Shown here one piece after another: positions 11,256 to 23,199 of a stretch of DNA of 64,000 nt (the first letter of the stretch is position 1; every line of letters begins with the position of its first letter). Where the stretch lies: NCBI GenBank assembly GCA_037043015.1, contig CM073324.1, forward strand, positions 20,104,097 through 20,168,096, in the 5' to 3' direction. The DNA comes from Bryum argenteum (taxonomy: Eukaryota > Streptophyta > Bryopsida > Bryales > Bryaceae). Position numbers and translations under genes: made by a program. The notes beneath the pieces are model-generated. The model was given only the letters and a program-made list of their open reading frames with translations, did no database searches and was not told the DNA's origin.

Positions 11256-11471
11256 GACCGGCCTCCTTTTTTCTCACTTCTTTCCTCCATTCTCACGAAG
11301 AGAGGATGCGGAGTTTCTCTGGTTGGGAATTCTTTGTGATTCCTGTCCACTGGCTCCTTGTCTTTTGGAGGAAGGAAGTCACTTGTTATACGGGGGGAGT
11401 TTTTGCTCTTTTTTTTTGAAAAGTTTTTTTAAAAACTTCACACTTTACATATTTCCTTTTTTGGGATCAAG

Positions 11472-12955
11472 ATGCCGAAGGAGAAGAAGAAGAAGGGTGT
11501 TGCGAACTTCTTTGAGAAGTTTGAGCCTCATGAGGTCCCGGGCGACGCTTGTAAGGTATTCTTGATAGAATTTACCGTCAAATTCTATGAGGCCAATGAT
11601 CTTCGAGCATTGGAAAGCAAATATGTGAGATATCAGGAGGAGGGCATCCAGAAGTTCAAGATTGAAATGAGAGATCTCATGATAGAAGTGCTTGAAAGAT
11701 CCGAAGTGGGTAGCAGAGACAGAGAAACGAGGGTTCATGTGGTTTTTGGAGAATAGGGTGAAGGATGCACTCTGGAATCCCAAGGTTGTAATAGCCAAAT
11801 ATGGGAGGATATTTCGGGAGGGTGATGAGGATTTCGTTGACGTGGTGAATAGGGCTGATTGTTTTTCTGCCCAAATGAGGGCATTTTCAAAGAATTCACA
11901 CCGTCGAGGCTCGGAACATGGTGGCAATCGCTAGAGGGACGACAAACTCAAACCATGCGATTGACTCATTTGGTTACCATTCCGGATACTGACTCAAATC
12001 ATACGAGTTGACGACACGAGGTTGAAGGGACGGTATGGTACTATTGTCAAAGTTCGCTTCAAGGTGTTGCGGGCATTGAACCATTTTGGGAATTTGCTTG
12101 CAAAAACTTCCATTCACCACTTGACACGACCGGAGTTCGCAAAATTGGAGCATATGAATGAGTCTATGGCGATAAGGATTGGACACCCGGGTGTGATCCG
12201 CTTTGTGGCCATTCATCCAAAGAGAATCAAGGCTATGCGTTTTGGTGGAATGGCGGGACTATTCGAGAGATGCTGAACCGCGATATGGATTATGGTGACG
12301 ATGTCTTTGTACATTTGAACTTTGGGAATTACCCTGACGACGAAGTTATTCGGGCGCATCAACTGATTCGATTCCGTAAAAACGGATGAGAGCTTGCTTG
12401 GGCGTTGTTGCATATCATGAACGAGGTCCACAAGAGCCACCACCTCCATAATGATATATCTCCAGATAATATCCTTCTCCACTTCCCCGCCGATGAATCA
12501 CGAGTGTATATCGGAGTATGCGATTGGGGGTTCTCCACAACGGTTCAGGAACCAATGCAATCCCTTTATACATTTACAAAACGTGAGGAGATGGTGGAGA
12601 CCCTGCGAAAACGTTATTGGGTAGATCCACGAGTGGCGTTCTTGTACAAAGCGGGTGAGGATTTACAGGTTATTCCAAAATACTCGATTGCTTCGGAGGA
12701 GTTTGCCACGGCCCGTATAGCACAAAGAATTAATGGGATGACCATGTCTACGGCGTCTGAGCTTTGCAACGTGGAAACCGAAATACTTCGGTATTCTCCA
12801 ATGAAGACCTTGCACAAGCTTTCCATCTTTACATGGATAGAGTATGCAACGAGAGTCGTGACGGCGCTGGAGGGTTGTCCCATATCATCTCACGGTTTAG
12901 CGATATGTTTCATTGGCCTACGCCTCGTGAGCATTTTCGGACGAATTACGAATAG
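11472..12955 (+). pseudogene. Gene A: kinase-like protein with N-terminal helical domain, frame broken
   Basis: The start MPKEKKKKGVANFFEKFEP at 11472 follows a pyrimidine-rich leader that originally joined the TATA island at 3190. A charged helical domain (to about 11935) precedes a protein-kinase-like domain. Its parts are a Gly-rich loop KGRYGTIVKV (12025), Lys in LLAKT (12103), an alpha-C-like EHMNES, a catalytic loop HNDISPDNIL (Asp at 12453, Asn at 12468), and a metal-binding DWG in place of DFG (12522). The tail ends FHWPTPREHFRTNYE at 12955. HND for HRD and DWG for DFG mark it as divergent, though the key Lys, Asp, Asn and Asp are all present. One TGA (12387) and four or more shifts break it. 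It may phosphorylate protein or be a pseudokinase. Confidence 0.7.
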
Positions 12956-13947
12956 GAGAACGTAGAATTTGTTTTACGCATATCGGTTTTATTATAGTTT
13001 ATGAATTAGTATGTTTGTTCTATTTTCGATTAACAATACTCTTTGTTTCAAATGCATTGCATGCCTTTCAAATTTTGGCCCACCAAGTATACTTATGTTT
13101 ATTATAATATTTTGCCCCTTTGCACCATTTGGATGAGGCCTTTAGGGTAAAGCCCAGAAAAACCTATTGATTCAATTTTTAAGTGTTGGTTGGGTAATTC
13201 AAATTTAGCGATTTATCTTCTATTTTTCTTCTCATATGTTTATAAGCGAATCACTACTGAAATTCCAATATTATTTAAGTCATAATATTTACCAATTTTA
13301 CAGTGGCAGCCTCCAGAAATTACCAACACAAGCTCAAAATGTATTAGTAAATTCTGAATTACATATTTCAGAATTTGTCAAAATTCTAGATTATGGAAAA
13401 CTGTTAGAACTAAGTTACCTCAAAAATCACAAACTCCTACACTCACATACCCCACTCTAAGTTCTTTATAATCCGAAATATACGTAATGACGTGCATGTT
13501 TTACTATAGTATTGTTCGGACTGCGCTTTAGAAAATAACTTGTAAGAATGTCAATCAAGAGGAATGAGCCTCCCAAATTTTGCATGAATTTACTACATTT
13601 GATTACATATAGGGAAAAATATGTCCAAAATTTTGTTGGTAACAATCGCCAACTCCCCTTTGCACCGTGGAGACACCGCCTCCGAAGCAAATCCCAAATA
13701 AAGTTTTAAACAAATCAAGTTAATAAATGGAATCATAACATATTTACTCAAATAAATGTGTAATATAGGTTATGGTTTTACATTCCGTATATCATTCATA
13801 TGATGTCCGTTTACCAACAAAACATGGTTAAGAAGGTCTTAAAAAATGACCTCTACCATATGGAGAATAGAGTTCTCATCCAAATACTACATGTACGTAC
13901 AGTACATTACAACATGCCTATATGTAAATGTATAACTACTTTGCATC
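12956..13947. other. AT-rich spacer between convergent genes A and B
   Basis: About 990 bp at the 3' ends of genes A (+) and B (-). It holds no protein-like frame. A short phrase CCCCTTTGCACC occurs near 13117 and again near 13654. It probably contains both 3' untranslated regions. Confidence 0.4.
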
Positions 13948-15526
13948 CTAGTCCATATCATATTGTGTTCCACTTGGCCCTGCTTGGTCTGAGTACCGCC
14001 CTCGCGAATAAGCATCATACAAGCGCTGCTCGTCGTAAATACGATCATTTTCAAGCTTGCGGATGTACTCCGCTTGACTTTGAATTGTTGCCTCTCGTAG
14101 TTGTCTTTCAAACTCTGCATCTTCTTCTTCACGAGTTCGGAATGGTGGCGGGGGAGTGTTGTTACTCCTATATGCATGTTGGCCATACCCTGGATATGGA
14201 TACTGAGTGATATGCTCTTCACGATCCTTGTTCCGGTAATTCCAACTGGGCTCGTATTCATCTCTTGCTTGACTTGGAGTACGGTACTCGGGATTGGTAA
14301 TAGCTCTACCGTACTCGCCGTGATGATCATGCGTATCTCTTGAATACGTTGGTCTAAAGCTATCTGGAACCTCAGGTCTTCTACCGTATTGGTTGTGAGC
14401 ATCGTATGATCCAGTAGGATACGTTGTGGGGTACCTTTCTCGAATGTTAGGTCCTCTCCCATACTGGCCTCGAGACTCGTATGTGTCCCTTGGATGTGTT
14501 GGGATATGGTACTGACTCTTCGGTCCTCTACCATATTGCCCGGAACATCGTTAAATTCCCGAGGATATGTTGGCGTATAGCTCTCCGGAGCACTCATTCC
14601 ACCGTATCGGCCTCCTGACTCGTATGTATCCCGAGGATATGTTGGCATATATCTTCCTCCAGCATTCGGACTTGTATCGTGTTGGCCTCCGGATTGGTAC
14701 GTATCCCTGGATGCTCGGCCTATATGTCTCAGGAGTAGTGGTTCCTGGACCGTATATATTGCTACCGGGATAATATCCACCACTTCCTATGCCAAAAGAG
14801 ATTGGTACCATACCCCTGTTATTGCTGCGATTATAATTATCTGCTGTGTGACCCCCATATCCCCTCGGAGGTGTACGTTGTTGATGTTCAGATTGACATT
14901 CGTATCCCCTCGGAGGTGTGTCTTGTTGATGTTGTGTTTGACCCTCGTATCCCCTCGGAGGTGTATCTTGAGAAATTCGTGTCTGACCTCCATATCTCCT
15001 TGGAGGTGTACTTTCTTCATCTTGAACTTCCGACATCTCCGTATATGTCCGATTTGACCAAAGGGGCATACAATCATCGGGGTCCAAGCCAACTAGTTGG
15101 TATGAAATCATGGCTCCGATCCACCCGGCAACATTCAAACCTATTACGGTGCTCCAATTCACGTTCTTATGTAGAACGATTTACGCCAAAACCATAGCCA
15201 TGTTGGAATATAACATGATTTCCGGCCTAGTATTCCGTACTCCAACGGCAATGGTCACTTCATGATAACGAAGTGTGAAATGTTGACTTGTGCAAATCAG
15301 CGGCTAGTCCTTCGCGTCGTGGGCCCGATATAATCGCTTGATTTCTTGGCCATAACTTCATGAGGTGTTTCATCTTCACATATCGCTTGCACATGGTGCA
15401 ATTCCAAATTCTCGCCGGTTCATCTTCCCATCCATCTTCGCAACACAATTTGGATCGTCGATTTGCTTCCCAATCCATCTCCGGGGCCTTGCCCTTGGGT
15501 GCACTATTACGTCGTTCCCTCGGCAT
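13948..15526 (-). pseudogene. Gene B: CxxC protein with tandem repeats and C-terminal coiled coil
   Basis: It starts MPRERRNSAPKGKAPEMDWE at 15526. An N-terminal block, IWNCTMCKRYVKMKHLMKLW, matches gene D (YWTAQICKKYVKMFHIGKLW). A second shared block, AMVLA then HKNVNWST, matches D's AMVYAELILQRKINWST. The middle (about 15010-14000) is low complexity: four 15-residue TPPRGYEGQTQHQQD units, then Tyr/Gly/Pro-rich units such as DTYESGGRY. The end is a coiled coil (EEEDAEFERQLREATIQSQA), then GTQYDMD and a stop at 13948. Several shifts and a TAA (about 15198) break the frame. No known family is recognised. It may be a structural or regulatory partner of the element. Confidence 0.6.
14850..15010 (-). 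repeat. 45-bp coding tandem repeat in gene B
   Basis: Four units share the phrase TATCCCCTCGGAGGTGT on the plus strand (about 14858 to 14995). They encode TPPRGYEGQ-like 15-mers on the minus strand. Unit length is a multiple of three and the protein phase is kept, which suggests past selection on the peptide. Confidence 0.8.
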
Positions 15527-15666
15527 ATTGTTCACCACAAAGAAAAAAAAACTGAAAAAAAATGGCGTCGATTATCAAGAGGGGACTCCGAGAGCGCAAT
15601 CGACATGGAAAACCACAAATGACCAGGGCGCACACCGTGAGTGAGAAGAAATGAGCCCCGGTCGGC

Positions 15667-16000
15667 TATTTATACCGATCGCGGCGGTCGGCATTCGCCC
15701 GTTTCCCCGGCCGTCCGATCTCCGTCGGCCATGGTCGATTCCGCCATCGGTCGGCCGGCGATCGGTCGGCCAATCCGATGGCCGCATTGGCGACCGATCG
15801 CGAGCCGCCCGACGGGTCGGCAGATCCGTCGCGGCCGTCGGATCCGGCCGGGCCATCGCGGCCGACCGATCCGTCGCGGCCGACGGATCCGACGGCCGCC
15901 GTCCGACGGGGTCGCGAGGGCGGTCGCTGGCCGTCCGATGCGGTCGCCGGCCGTCCGATGCGGTCGGCCGTCCCCCCGTCCGGTCGGCAGGGCTTTGTTG
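15667..16000 (-). promoter_or_regulatory. GC-rich island with TATA box, promoter of gene B
   Basis: The island is made of GATCGGTCGGC/GGCCGACC-type words. On the minus strand its gene-proximal edge is TATAAATA (15667-15674), about 140 bp before the start codon at 15526, with a pyrimidine-rich leader between. It has the same layout as the islands of A, D and E. Confidence 0.6.
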
Positions 16001-16003
16001 TTT

Positions 16004-16004
<1 letters not shown>

Positions 16005-16054
<50 letters not shown>
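16005..16054. repeat. Poly(T)/poly(A) tract of about 50 bp at the outer edge of island B
   Basis: There is a T run broken by a single C (16036), so it is poly(A) when read in gene B's direction. It abuts the GC island on its upstream side. The analogous position of island C has a 23-base poly(A) (17990-18012). Both are preceded by TGGAAAC and AATAAAA-like sequence. Length in such runs is unreliable. Confidence 0.7.
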
Positions 16055-17756
16055 ATTAAACAACTGTTGGGTTTCCATAGGGAGAAGAAAATGAACGCTG
16101 ATGGAGAACCAAGTCTTGTTTTTTGGATTTTTTCAAACATGAGGCATGCTTTCCCATGGCCCACAAAGAAAGGAATTTTTTTTTAATAGTTCTAGTCTTG
16201 GAGTCCAAATTTCCTCCACATGACCTAAACCAAGTCTTCTACAATGTTGTACGGTTGGGATCTAGATTGCTAACCTTTATTTTCATCTCTTGCACTTTGC
16301 AAAACGTGTGTTTCTAGGCTCTAGAGTCTACACCCCCTTGGGCATTTGAGGTTAAGGGTTACAAACTTACAATGAACATGTATTAGCTTAAAAATATATT
16401 TTCTCATGAACTATAATAGAAGGCTATTGGCGTTCATGAAAATATGTGTACGTATAAAACATATAACATATAAATTTCATTATACATACATGCGTCCCAA
16501 ATTTAGAACCAGGGATGATAGAATCTACTGTATCCTAATTTGTGTCTTCCATGTCAACAGTAGGTTTTATGTAAATAGACGTGGTTTTATTTATACCGTA
16601 TATAATAATTACTCGTATTTTCTAATTTCATTCTTATTCACATTATAATTAGAATACTTCAAAATGACTTAAAGGAACAAAATAAGTTTTTTTTTTTTTT
16701 GCCAATTGGATCTAAGATTATATACTCCCCAAACGTAGTGCCTATTTTTAACCAAATGACGCATTATCAAATGAAGGGTCCTATATTGAAATGAAGATGC
16801 ACAATTTACATTCTCAAACATGTAATATTGTAATAGACTTATAGAGCATGTGTGACCATTTAGTTTCATAACTTTGGTATTACCGTGTTAGGCCTTACAT
16901 TGACCACATTTAGACATAAGAATAGGCTTAACTCAAAAAACATTATGCCTAAACAACTCATTCTATTATTGGCTATTTTTGTTTGACACCCTTGAACTAA
17001 GGTAGGAGTATATTTATAATGTAGTACATATCATTGTACTTAATTTGCACATATTCTTTTTCCATATTTATTAGTACCATTTTTTATTGTATTTATTTGA
17101 ATAATTATTTATTTACCTCTTACAAAGGTAATAGAAAGAGGACTCTATTGTTTTCTATTTCGCAATCACAAATAAAGAGAAGTAAAAGGGAGACAAATAA
17201 ATTTTTGAAAATATCCAACTCTAAAAGTTTTTAACATATCGCATCAACTTATAAAGATTGGTGTTGGAAATCTTTGGAAACTCAATTGTGTGTGGAATGA
17301 AAATAAGGGATTCGTGTATGCATGGTGTAGTATTGATTTATATTTTTAATCAATTAGAATGCCACTTTTCTCCATCGCATTGTTATTATTATTGACATGG
17401 AATAAATCACGAGTTTGTTGCAAGGAATATATTGATAGTATTTTCAACATTCAACATAGCATCTAAGATTACAGACTCCCCAAACCTAATGTCCATTTTT
17501 TACCAAATGTCGCATTTCCAAAATAAGGGTCCTATATTAAAATGAGGATCCTCAACTTACATTCTCAACCATGCAATATTGAAATAGAGTTATAGTTGTA
17601 GGTCATGTGCCCCAAAGTTGAGTCATATAACCTCATACACTACGAGATCATAATATGTTAGTACACAAGAGAATTTATGAAATTTCATCACTTCTAGATT
17701 GAAGTGAAAATTCATATAATAAAGCTACTGCAATCATGAAATCTCTAAGTAAACCA
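16055..17756. other. AT-rich non-coding stretch with internal duplicated segments
   Basis: No protein-like frame is seen. About 150 bp at 16708-16860 recurs at 17460-17610 (both begin ATCTAAGATTA and share GGGTCCTATATT). The segment 16866-17260 resembles 18920-19220 (shared TATTTATTTACCTCTT and GTTTTTAACATAT). These are degenerate dispersed repeats inside the large element. Confidence 0.5.
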
Positions 17757-17815
17757 TAAACCTAAACCCTAAACCCTAAACCCTAAACCCTAAACCCGGA
17801 ACCCTAAACCACTAA
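17757..17815 (+). repeat. Interstitial CCCTAAA telomere-type array
   Basis: There are about five CCCTAAA units with degenerate flanks (ending CCACTAAACC). This is the Arabidopsis-type plant telomere motif. It is surrounded by ordinary AT-rich DNA and is far too short for a chromosome end. Confidence 0.85.
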
Positions 17816-17989
17816 ACCAATATCCGTGAATAAAGAATATATAGCATTTCACAAATCAACATAGGATTCCTTTTTTCATTGTGTAATAATCACTGAGAAT
17901 CTAATAATGTAAAATCGAGAGGGATTAAAATTTAAAAAGGATCCTATGTAATTTTGAAAGATTCCAGGAACACAATGGAAACTAAGAAT

Positions 17990-18240
17990 AAAAAAAAAAA
18001 AAAAAAAAAAAAGCGGGCGATGGCGATGTGTACGATCGGTCAATCTGGGCCGCTCGTGCGTGCGGCCGACCGATGGGACCGACCGCATGACCGCCTACCG
18101 ACCGGCCCGCGACGATCGCGGACGGCCGAGCGATCGGGGCCGGCCGGCCGGCCATGGGCCGGCCGGCCCGACCGACCGACCGGTCGGCTATCCGTCGGGT
18201 CGGCCGGCGTACCTCCCCCCTCTCTTCTTGCCTCTCCCTG
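17990..18240 (+). promoter_or_regulatory. Orphan GC-rich island (C) with 5' poly(A)
   Basis: After a 23-base A run comes about 200 bp of GGCCGACCGA/GGTCGGCC words, then a CT-rich leader (CCTCCCCCCTCTCTTCTTGCC). It resembles the other islands in composition and order. I see no convincing TATA box and no gene after it; the next 2.7 kb is non-coding. It lies about 2 kb from island B and points the opposite way. It may be the promoter of a lost gene. Confidence 0.45.
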
Positions 18241-18309
18241 TATGAAGGCCGAAACTCCCGTTTCCTCAACTTCTCTCACTTCCCGCATTGCATATTTGCA
18301 TTTCTATAT

Positions 18310-20984
18310 TTAGCGTCTCGCGTACACGTGGCGTCTAAATCGGGGTAGGGAATGTTCTGACAAGGGAATGTCGGGAAGATCTCTTTGTCAGAAACAAGAA
18401 TGTTTTATGACAAAGATACTCTAGGCTCCAAATAATTCTATAATAAGGGACTCCTTGCAAGAGGAGTCAAGGCCAACATATCTCCCATGCCTATTCCCCC
18501 ATTAGTGAAGGTGTTGGGAGTTGGTGCCCATTTTTTCTAGAAGGAAAACGAAGGTTATGGGGCCAATTCTTATTATTAGCGAGAGTCCATGTTTTAGATT
18601 TGTTCTCATTGATTTTATTTCTTACAAATATTCTTTCTTAATTTGAATGAAGAGAACGCTTTTAGGCCATGAATTTTCATTCATTTCTTGAATGTCCCAA
18701 CTTTTGTCAAATATTGATCCATTCTCACAAGGAGATGTTTTCATGTATTGGCCCCATTAATGGCTTGGCCCCTATTGTGCACTTTGAGGTGGCCCTAAAT
18801 CCTCTCATATCACTTTCCGGACTTTTTACCTATTCCTTGATGAGAGTATACTTATGTCTAACATTGGAGAGATCTAAGTATATATTAAATGTAGGTGAGC
18901 ATGTGTGAGTATTTTGTTTTCATAACTTTGGTATTACCGTATTAGTCAATATTTAAACTTCCTATTTAGCCCTTAAGTTGTCCACATTTTATGGTCTATA
19001 TTATTTCATGTGCATTTAGAAATAATTTCATCGTTGTGTATTAATTTGAGTAATTATTTATTTACCTCTTGTAAAGGTAATTGATATACTGATTCTATTG
19101 TTTTCTATATTGTGATCATAAATTAAGAGAAGTAAAAAGCGTTACAAATAAATTAATAAAAATATCGCACCCTATAAGTTTTTAACATATGGCAATAACG
19201 GCATTAACTTATAAAGTTATAATCATATTTGATCTTGTACACGTATAGTACTTCTATTTTATGTTAAATGAAGTTGATTATTCTTATATTAGAAACTTTG
19301 ATGGATTGATTAGGGAATAGAATGATTTGAATAGCCATTGCTTTTTCATTTAGAGTATATTGTGGATGAAATCACTTGAGCATAGGATATAAGGTTCATG
19401 GTCTAGGATTTATTAATTTCCCTAGCTAATATTTTTATTTTTCCATATCCAATACATTATTTTACAAACCTTTGTAGGCTAATTCCTTTATTATATATTG
19501 GACATGTTATAGTCTCATCCGGGATGTTGGTTCTTAATCGGGGTCCCCTCTAAAATGAAAATAATAAAATAAATAATATATATACACTATACGGTAAAGA
19601 TAGAGCGGTTTTTGCTAAAAACATATTTAGAGGTAAAGTCACTCTACATAAATAGCGATTTAATGCTAAGATTTTATTTAGAGGTAAACAAGTTCTATAT
19701 AAATAGTGGTTCTACTTAAATACATATTTAGAGGTAAAGCAAATCAATTCTACTTTGTGTGCGAGAACTATAAATCAAAAAGTACATACATAAGTATATA
19801 TACTATACATGTATTGATGTATACAGAAATATTATATTTATAATAAATTCAACAATAATACGATACAATTATAATATATATTACATATAATATATACCTT
19901 CATATACATATTATACTATGAAACATAAAGTACATACATAAATATACATATTCTATTTTATTAATACATAGTATATACGTAAATATACATATCCTACTTT
20001 AAATATAAATGGTTTACATACATGAAGAGTTAGATTTCTATAATTGATCTATTAATAAGATTTGTTTTTAGAAATTGGAAAGTAAAAGACTATAGAAAGA
20101 CTTTTAGGTGGATATATAAACTCATGGGTAAGATGGAAGAGACTATTTTTTGTCGTGAGTTCTTTGGTTATATTTATATACAATTGTTATATTCGATATG
20201 AAAATTGGAGTTTGTATCTATCTATCTTCTTGAAGAACAGTAATTACCAGTTTATAATTATCCTATTAGTATAAGAAATTCGTTGCAAGGGAGACGGTTA
20301 AGTAGAAACTTTTAAGCGCGGCTAGGTCTAATTTTTTAAAAAACCTAAAACAAATTTAAATAAAACAACTTTAAATTTGTAGGAAAGTTTACACAATTTG
20401 GGAATAAAATTTTATCCACATTTCTTATTTCTTGAGATCTATCTCACGTTTTTTTACATGCGCTTCTTACGTTGGTAATTGTATTTTTTAATTCAAAATC
20501 ACTCAAAACATAGAATTTGGTACAAAGGGCGGTTATTTAGTCTCCATTGAGGATGCCCTAAAAAACATACTCTTGTAAGTCATGTGCATAAAAGTTTGAT
20601 TCATAGAGCCTCATAGATTGCGAGATGATAATTTATTAGTGCACAAGAGAATCTACTAAATTTCATCATTTTCGGATTGAAGTGAAATTCATAACAAGTT
20701 GGTTTTGAGGGGTTTTGGCACTTTTTACGGCTACTTTATACTAGAGGCCATTTGAAGTTGGGCCCATTTGGAGTTGAGCCCACTTGGACTTAAAGTGTGC
20801 CTTAACTTTAGCTCTACTTTACAAAGTGGGTCATAGAGTGGATCTTGCAATATAAAGTCCTAATGCCCACTTCGAGGGCCCAAATTTAATATTTTAGAGA
20901 TAGATAGATCTTCATTGGTTGATGCCTAGGGTTTGCAAAGGGGCACAACAAATTTTGGGATTAGGGTTTAGAGGGGCGGCCGGC
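18310..20984. other. AT-rich non-coding stretch within the large element
   Basis: No gene is seen. It contains a 9-bp inverted repeat TTCTGACAA...TTGTCAGAA (about 18355-18393), a segment repeated from 16866-17260, three spaced copies of TTTAGAGGTAAA (about 19626-19740, period about 50), and a 20580-20700 segment like 17606-17720. AAACCCTA-type words (TAGGGTTT) occur at 20928 and about 20961, just before island D. Confidence 0.5.
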
Positions 20985-21292
20985 GGCCGCTCCGCGAGCC
21001 CGGCTGCGAAGGTTCGGCCGTCGTCGGTCGGTCGGCCGAGCCCGGGCGGTCCGGCGATCAATCGAGCGGTCCCGATGGCCCCACGGCCGTCCGGGGCGCC
21101 GGCAGCAGTCCGGGGCGGTCGGCAGTCCGGGGCGGTCGGCAGTGCAGGGCGGTCGGCAGGTCCGGGGGGCGGTCGGCAGGTCCGGGGGACCGGACGGCCG
21201 GTCCAGCGAGCGGTCGGCCGCTCCGGGGCTTCGGACGGCTAGGCCCGGTCGGCGGTTCGGTCGGCCGGTCCGGCATGAGGGCACTATAAAGG
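20985..21292 (+). promoter_or_regulatory. GC-rich island with TATA box, promoter of gene D
   Basis: About 300 bp of GGTCGGCAGTCCGGGGCGG-type repeats end in TATAAAGG (21285-21292). They are followed by a CT-rich leader and the ATG of gene D at 21465, 180 bp downstream. The layout is as for genes A, B and E. Confidence 0.6.
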
Positions 21293-21464
21293 GCCGTCCG
21301 GCTTCATTTTCCACCACTTCCTCTCCTCATGGTAACCCAATTCGAATTGCCTCCAGTTGCTAAGGCGCCTGCTGCATTCTAGTTGGAGAGGAGAAGGGGG
21401 TCGGTTTTTTTTCACATTTGTTGCGGCTGCTTCGTCCCGTGGATCCTTCGGTGATACTTGCACG

Positions 21465-21749
21465 ATGACGTCGACTGAGAACGTGAACACGAGTATGGAG
21501 GTGGAGAATTTGATGATATCAGCAGAGGCGCCTAAGAAGAGGAATAAACAAAAAGGTGCAACTCATGGACTGAATTGGGAGATTTTAGAGAATGAAGACA
21601 TTAAAGCGGAACGCGGTTGGGAACTGGAGGTGACGGAGTATTGGACCGCTCAAATTTGCAAGAAATATGTGAAGATGTTTCACATTGGCAAGCTTTGGTG
21701 TGAACCCAAAAACCACCATGAGGTGGCATTTGGTCACAAGGGGTTTTGA
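21465..21749 (+). CDS. Gene D, N-terminal part (CxxC-like block)
   Basis: It starts MTSTENVNTSMEVENLMISA at 21465. A basic patch (PKKRNKQK) precedes GLNWEILENED and YWTAQICKKYVKMFHIGKLW, which aligns with the N terminus of gene B (MDWE..., IWNCTMCKRYVKMKHLMKLW). The first Cys of B's CxxC is not kept here (AQIC). Coding sense runs to about 21735, where unrelated sequence begins. The stop at 21747-21749 belongs to that insertion. The gene resumes near 23200. Confidence 0.65.
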   Translation: MTSTENVNTSMEVENLMISAEAPKKRNKQKGATHGLNWEILENEDIKAERGWELEVTEYWTAQICKKYVKMFHIGKLWCEPKNHHEVAFGHKGF

Positions 21750-23199
21750 AGAGCAAGATTAGATGAGAAAAGAAGAGAGGAAGAAGGAAGACAAGAAGAA
21801 GACAAGGAAATAGGGAAGAAGAAGAAGAGAACCACCGGCCGGATGGCTTGGAAGTGGTCTCTACTCTTTTGATTGCCATTCCTTCGTCTTAGGTCCAAAT
21901 GGGGCGTGCCATAGCTTTTTGGAAAGCTAAGCTCAATGTGCACCCGCCCCTAAAATCTCAAAGGCAGAAGATCAACGAGCTAAGACTGATTGCTGTTTGA
22001 CTGTGGCGGTTTTTGCCACTGCCGGGGGGAAAACTTTTTCAACACCCCGACTTTGGAAGCTCATATCTCCCTCTCTACAACTCGGAATTGAGCATGCTTT
22101 ATACCATTGGAAAGCTCTACTGGAGCTCTATCTAGTGTAGAAATCTCAAAGGAGTTGAAGAAAAATCGAGTGAGTTATGGGGGAAACAATCTGGCTGGCT
22201 TTCATAGGGCAAGAACAAGCTCTTATCTTAATAACAAAGGAACTAAATAAGGAGGAGGAAGATGAGTGAGGCAAGACAAGCAATTTGAGAAGGGCTCTCC
22301 TTCTCCTAACTACTAACACTTCAACAACAAAATCATTTTGAGAAGGGCTCTCCTTCTCCTAACTACTAACACTTCAACAACAAGATCATTTTGAGAAGGG
22401 CTCTCCTTCTCCTAACTACTAACACTTCAAGAAAGATGATCAAGGTGAACAAAGAGAAAAAGGAGGCCCATGGCCTTCCTCCTCCTAACTACATAGATGA
22501 ATAAGTAGGTGAACAAAATGGAGGAGAAGGGGGCCCAAGGCCTCCCTTCTCCTACTCTAACCTAAACTAAGAGGAAATGGAAGAGGTGATGATAGCTTGG
22601 AAACAAGCTATTCAGTACCAAATGGGAGCCGCCAAAGAGGCGGCTCACCATAACCCTAACTAAGGCCTAAGCCCTAACTAAGGCATGGATGAATGACCGC
22701 CACTCCACGCGCTCCGTCCTTGAAGCCTCCATCCTATCAACGACTTCATCAATGGATGTAGCTCCCACATGCTACCACAAGGTTAGATGAATGAATCTCT
22801 CAACAAACAAATTTCAAACACAACAAGGACATCAAAGACTACTTGTACAAGGCCCATGGTAAATTTCTAACCCAACTCCAAGTCCCTAATTCTTACGCTA
22901 ATCAAACCAAGGATCCACTAGGGGGCTTTTTACCTCCTCTAGTCCTTCCTTATCGAACCAAGGATCCACTAGGGGGCTTTTTACCTCCTCTAATCCTTCC
23001 TTATCGAACCAATCACTCCTAATCTAAACTAAGCTCAAAATTCATGCTAAATAATCTACCAAAGGCCTTGCGACAACTAATCTTTAATATACCTATTGCA
23101 TTCAAAACTCAATTATCATAAATTCATCAAATTACCTCAAGATGTCATGGTTTGCAAACAATTCATTAATAAAAATCCATTATTAGTAACACTTAAGCA
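21736..23199. mobile_element. Unclassified ~1.5-kb insertion splitting gene D
   Basis: It separates the N-terminal block of gene D from the block at 23200 onward. In gene B the two matching blocks are close together. CATTTGG occurs at both borders (about 21728 and 23222), a possible target duplication. The inside has no protein-like frame. It holds a 53-bp unit repeated three times (22284-22436), a 51-bp unit repeated twice (22905-23005), and a perfect hairpin GAGCCGCC-AAAGA-GGCGGCTC (22626-22646). The class is unresolved; a solo LTR or other non-autonomous element is possible. Confidence 0.4.
22284..22436 (+). repeat. 53-bp tandem repeat, three units
   Basis: Units starting TTTGAGAAGGGCTCTCC at 22284, 22337 and 22390 are almost identical through CTAACTACTAACACTTCAA. 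Confidence 0.9.

Noticed and set aside
17757-17815. Telomere end
   Set aside because: There are only about five CCCTAAA units, with unrelated DNA on both sides. It is an interstitial array.
22284-23005. CRISPR-like array from regularly spaced repeats
   Set aside because: The 53-bp and 51-bp units are simple head-to-tail duplications without unique spacers, in a plant-type nuclear context.
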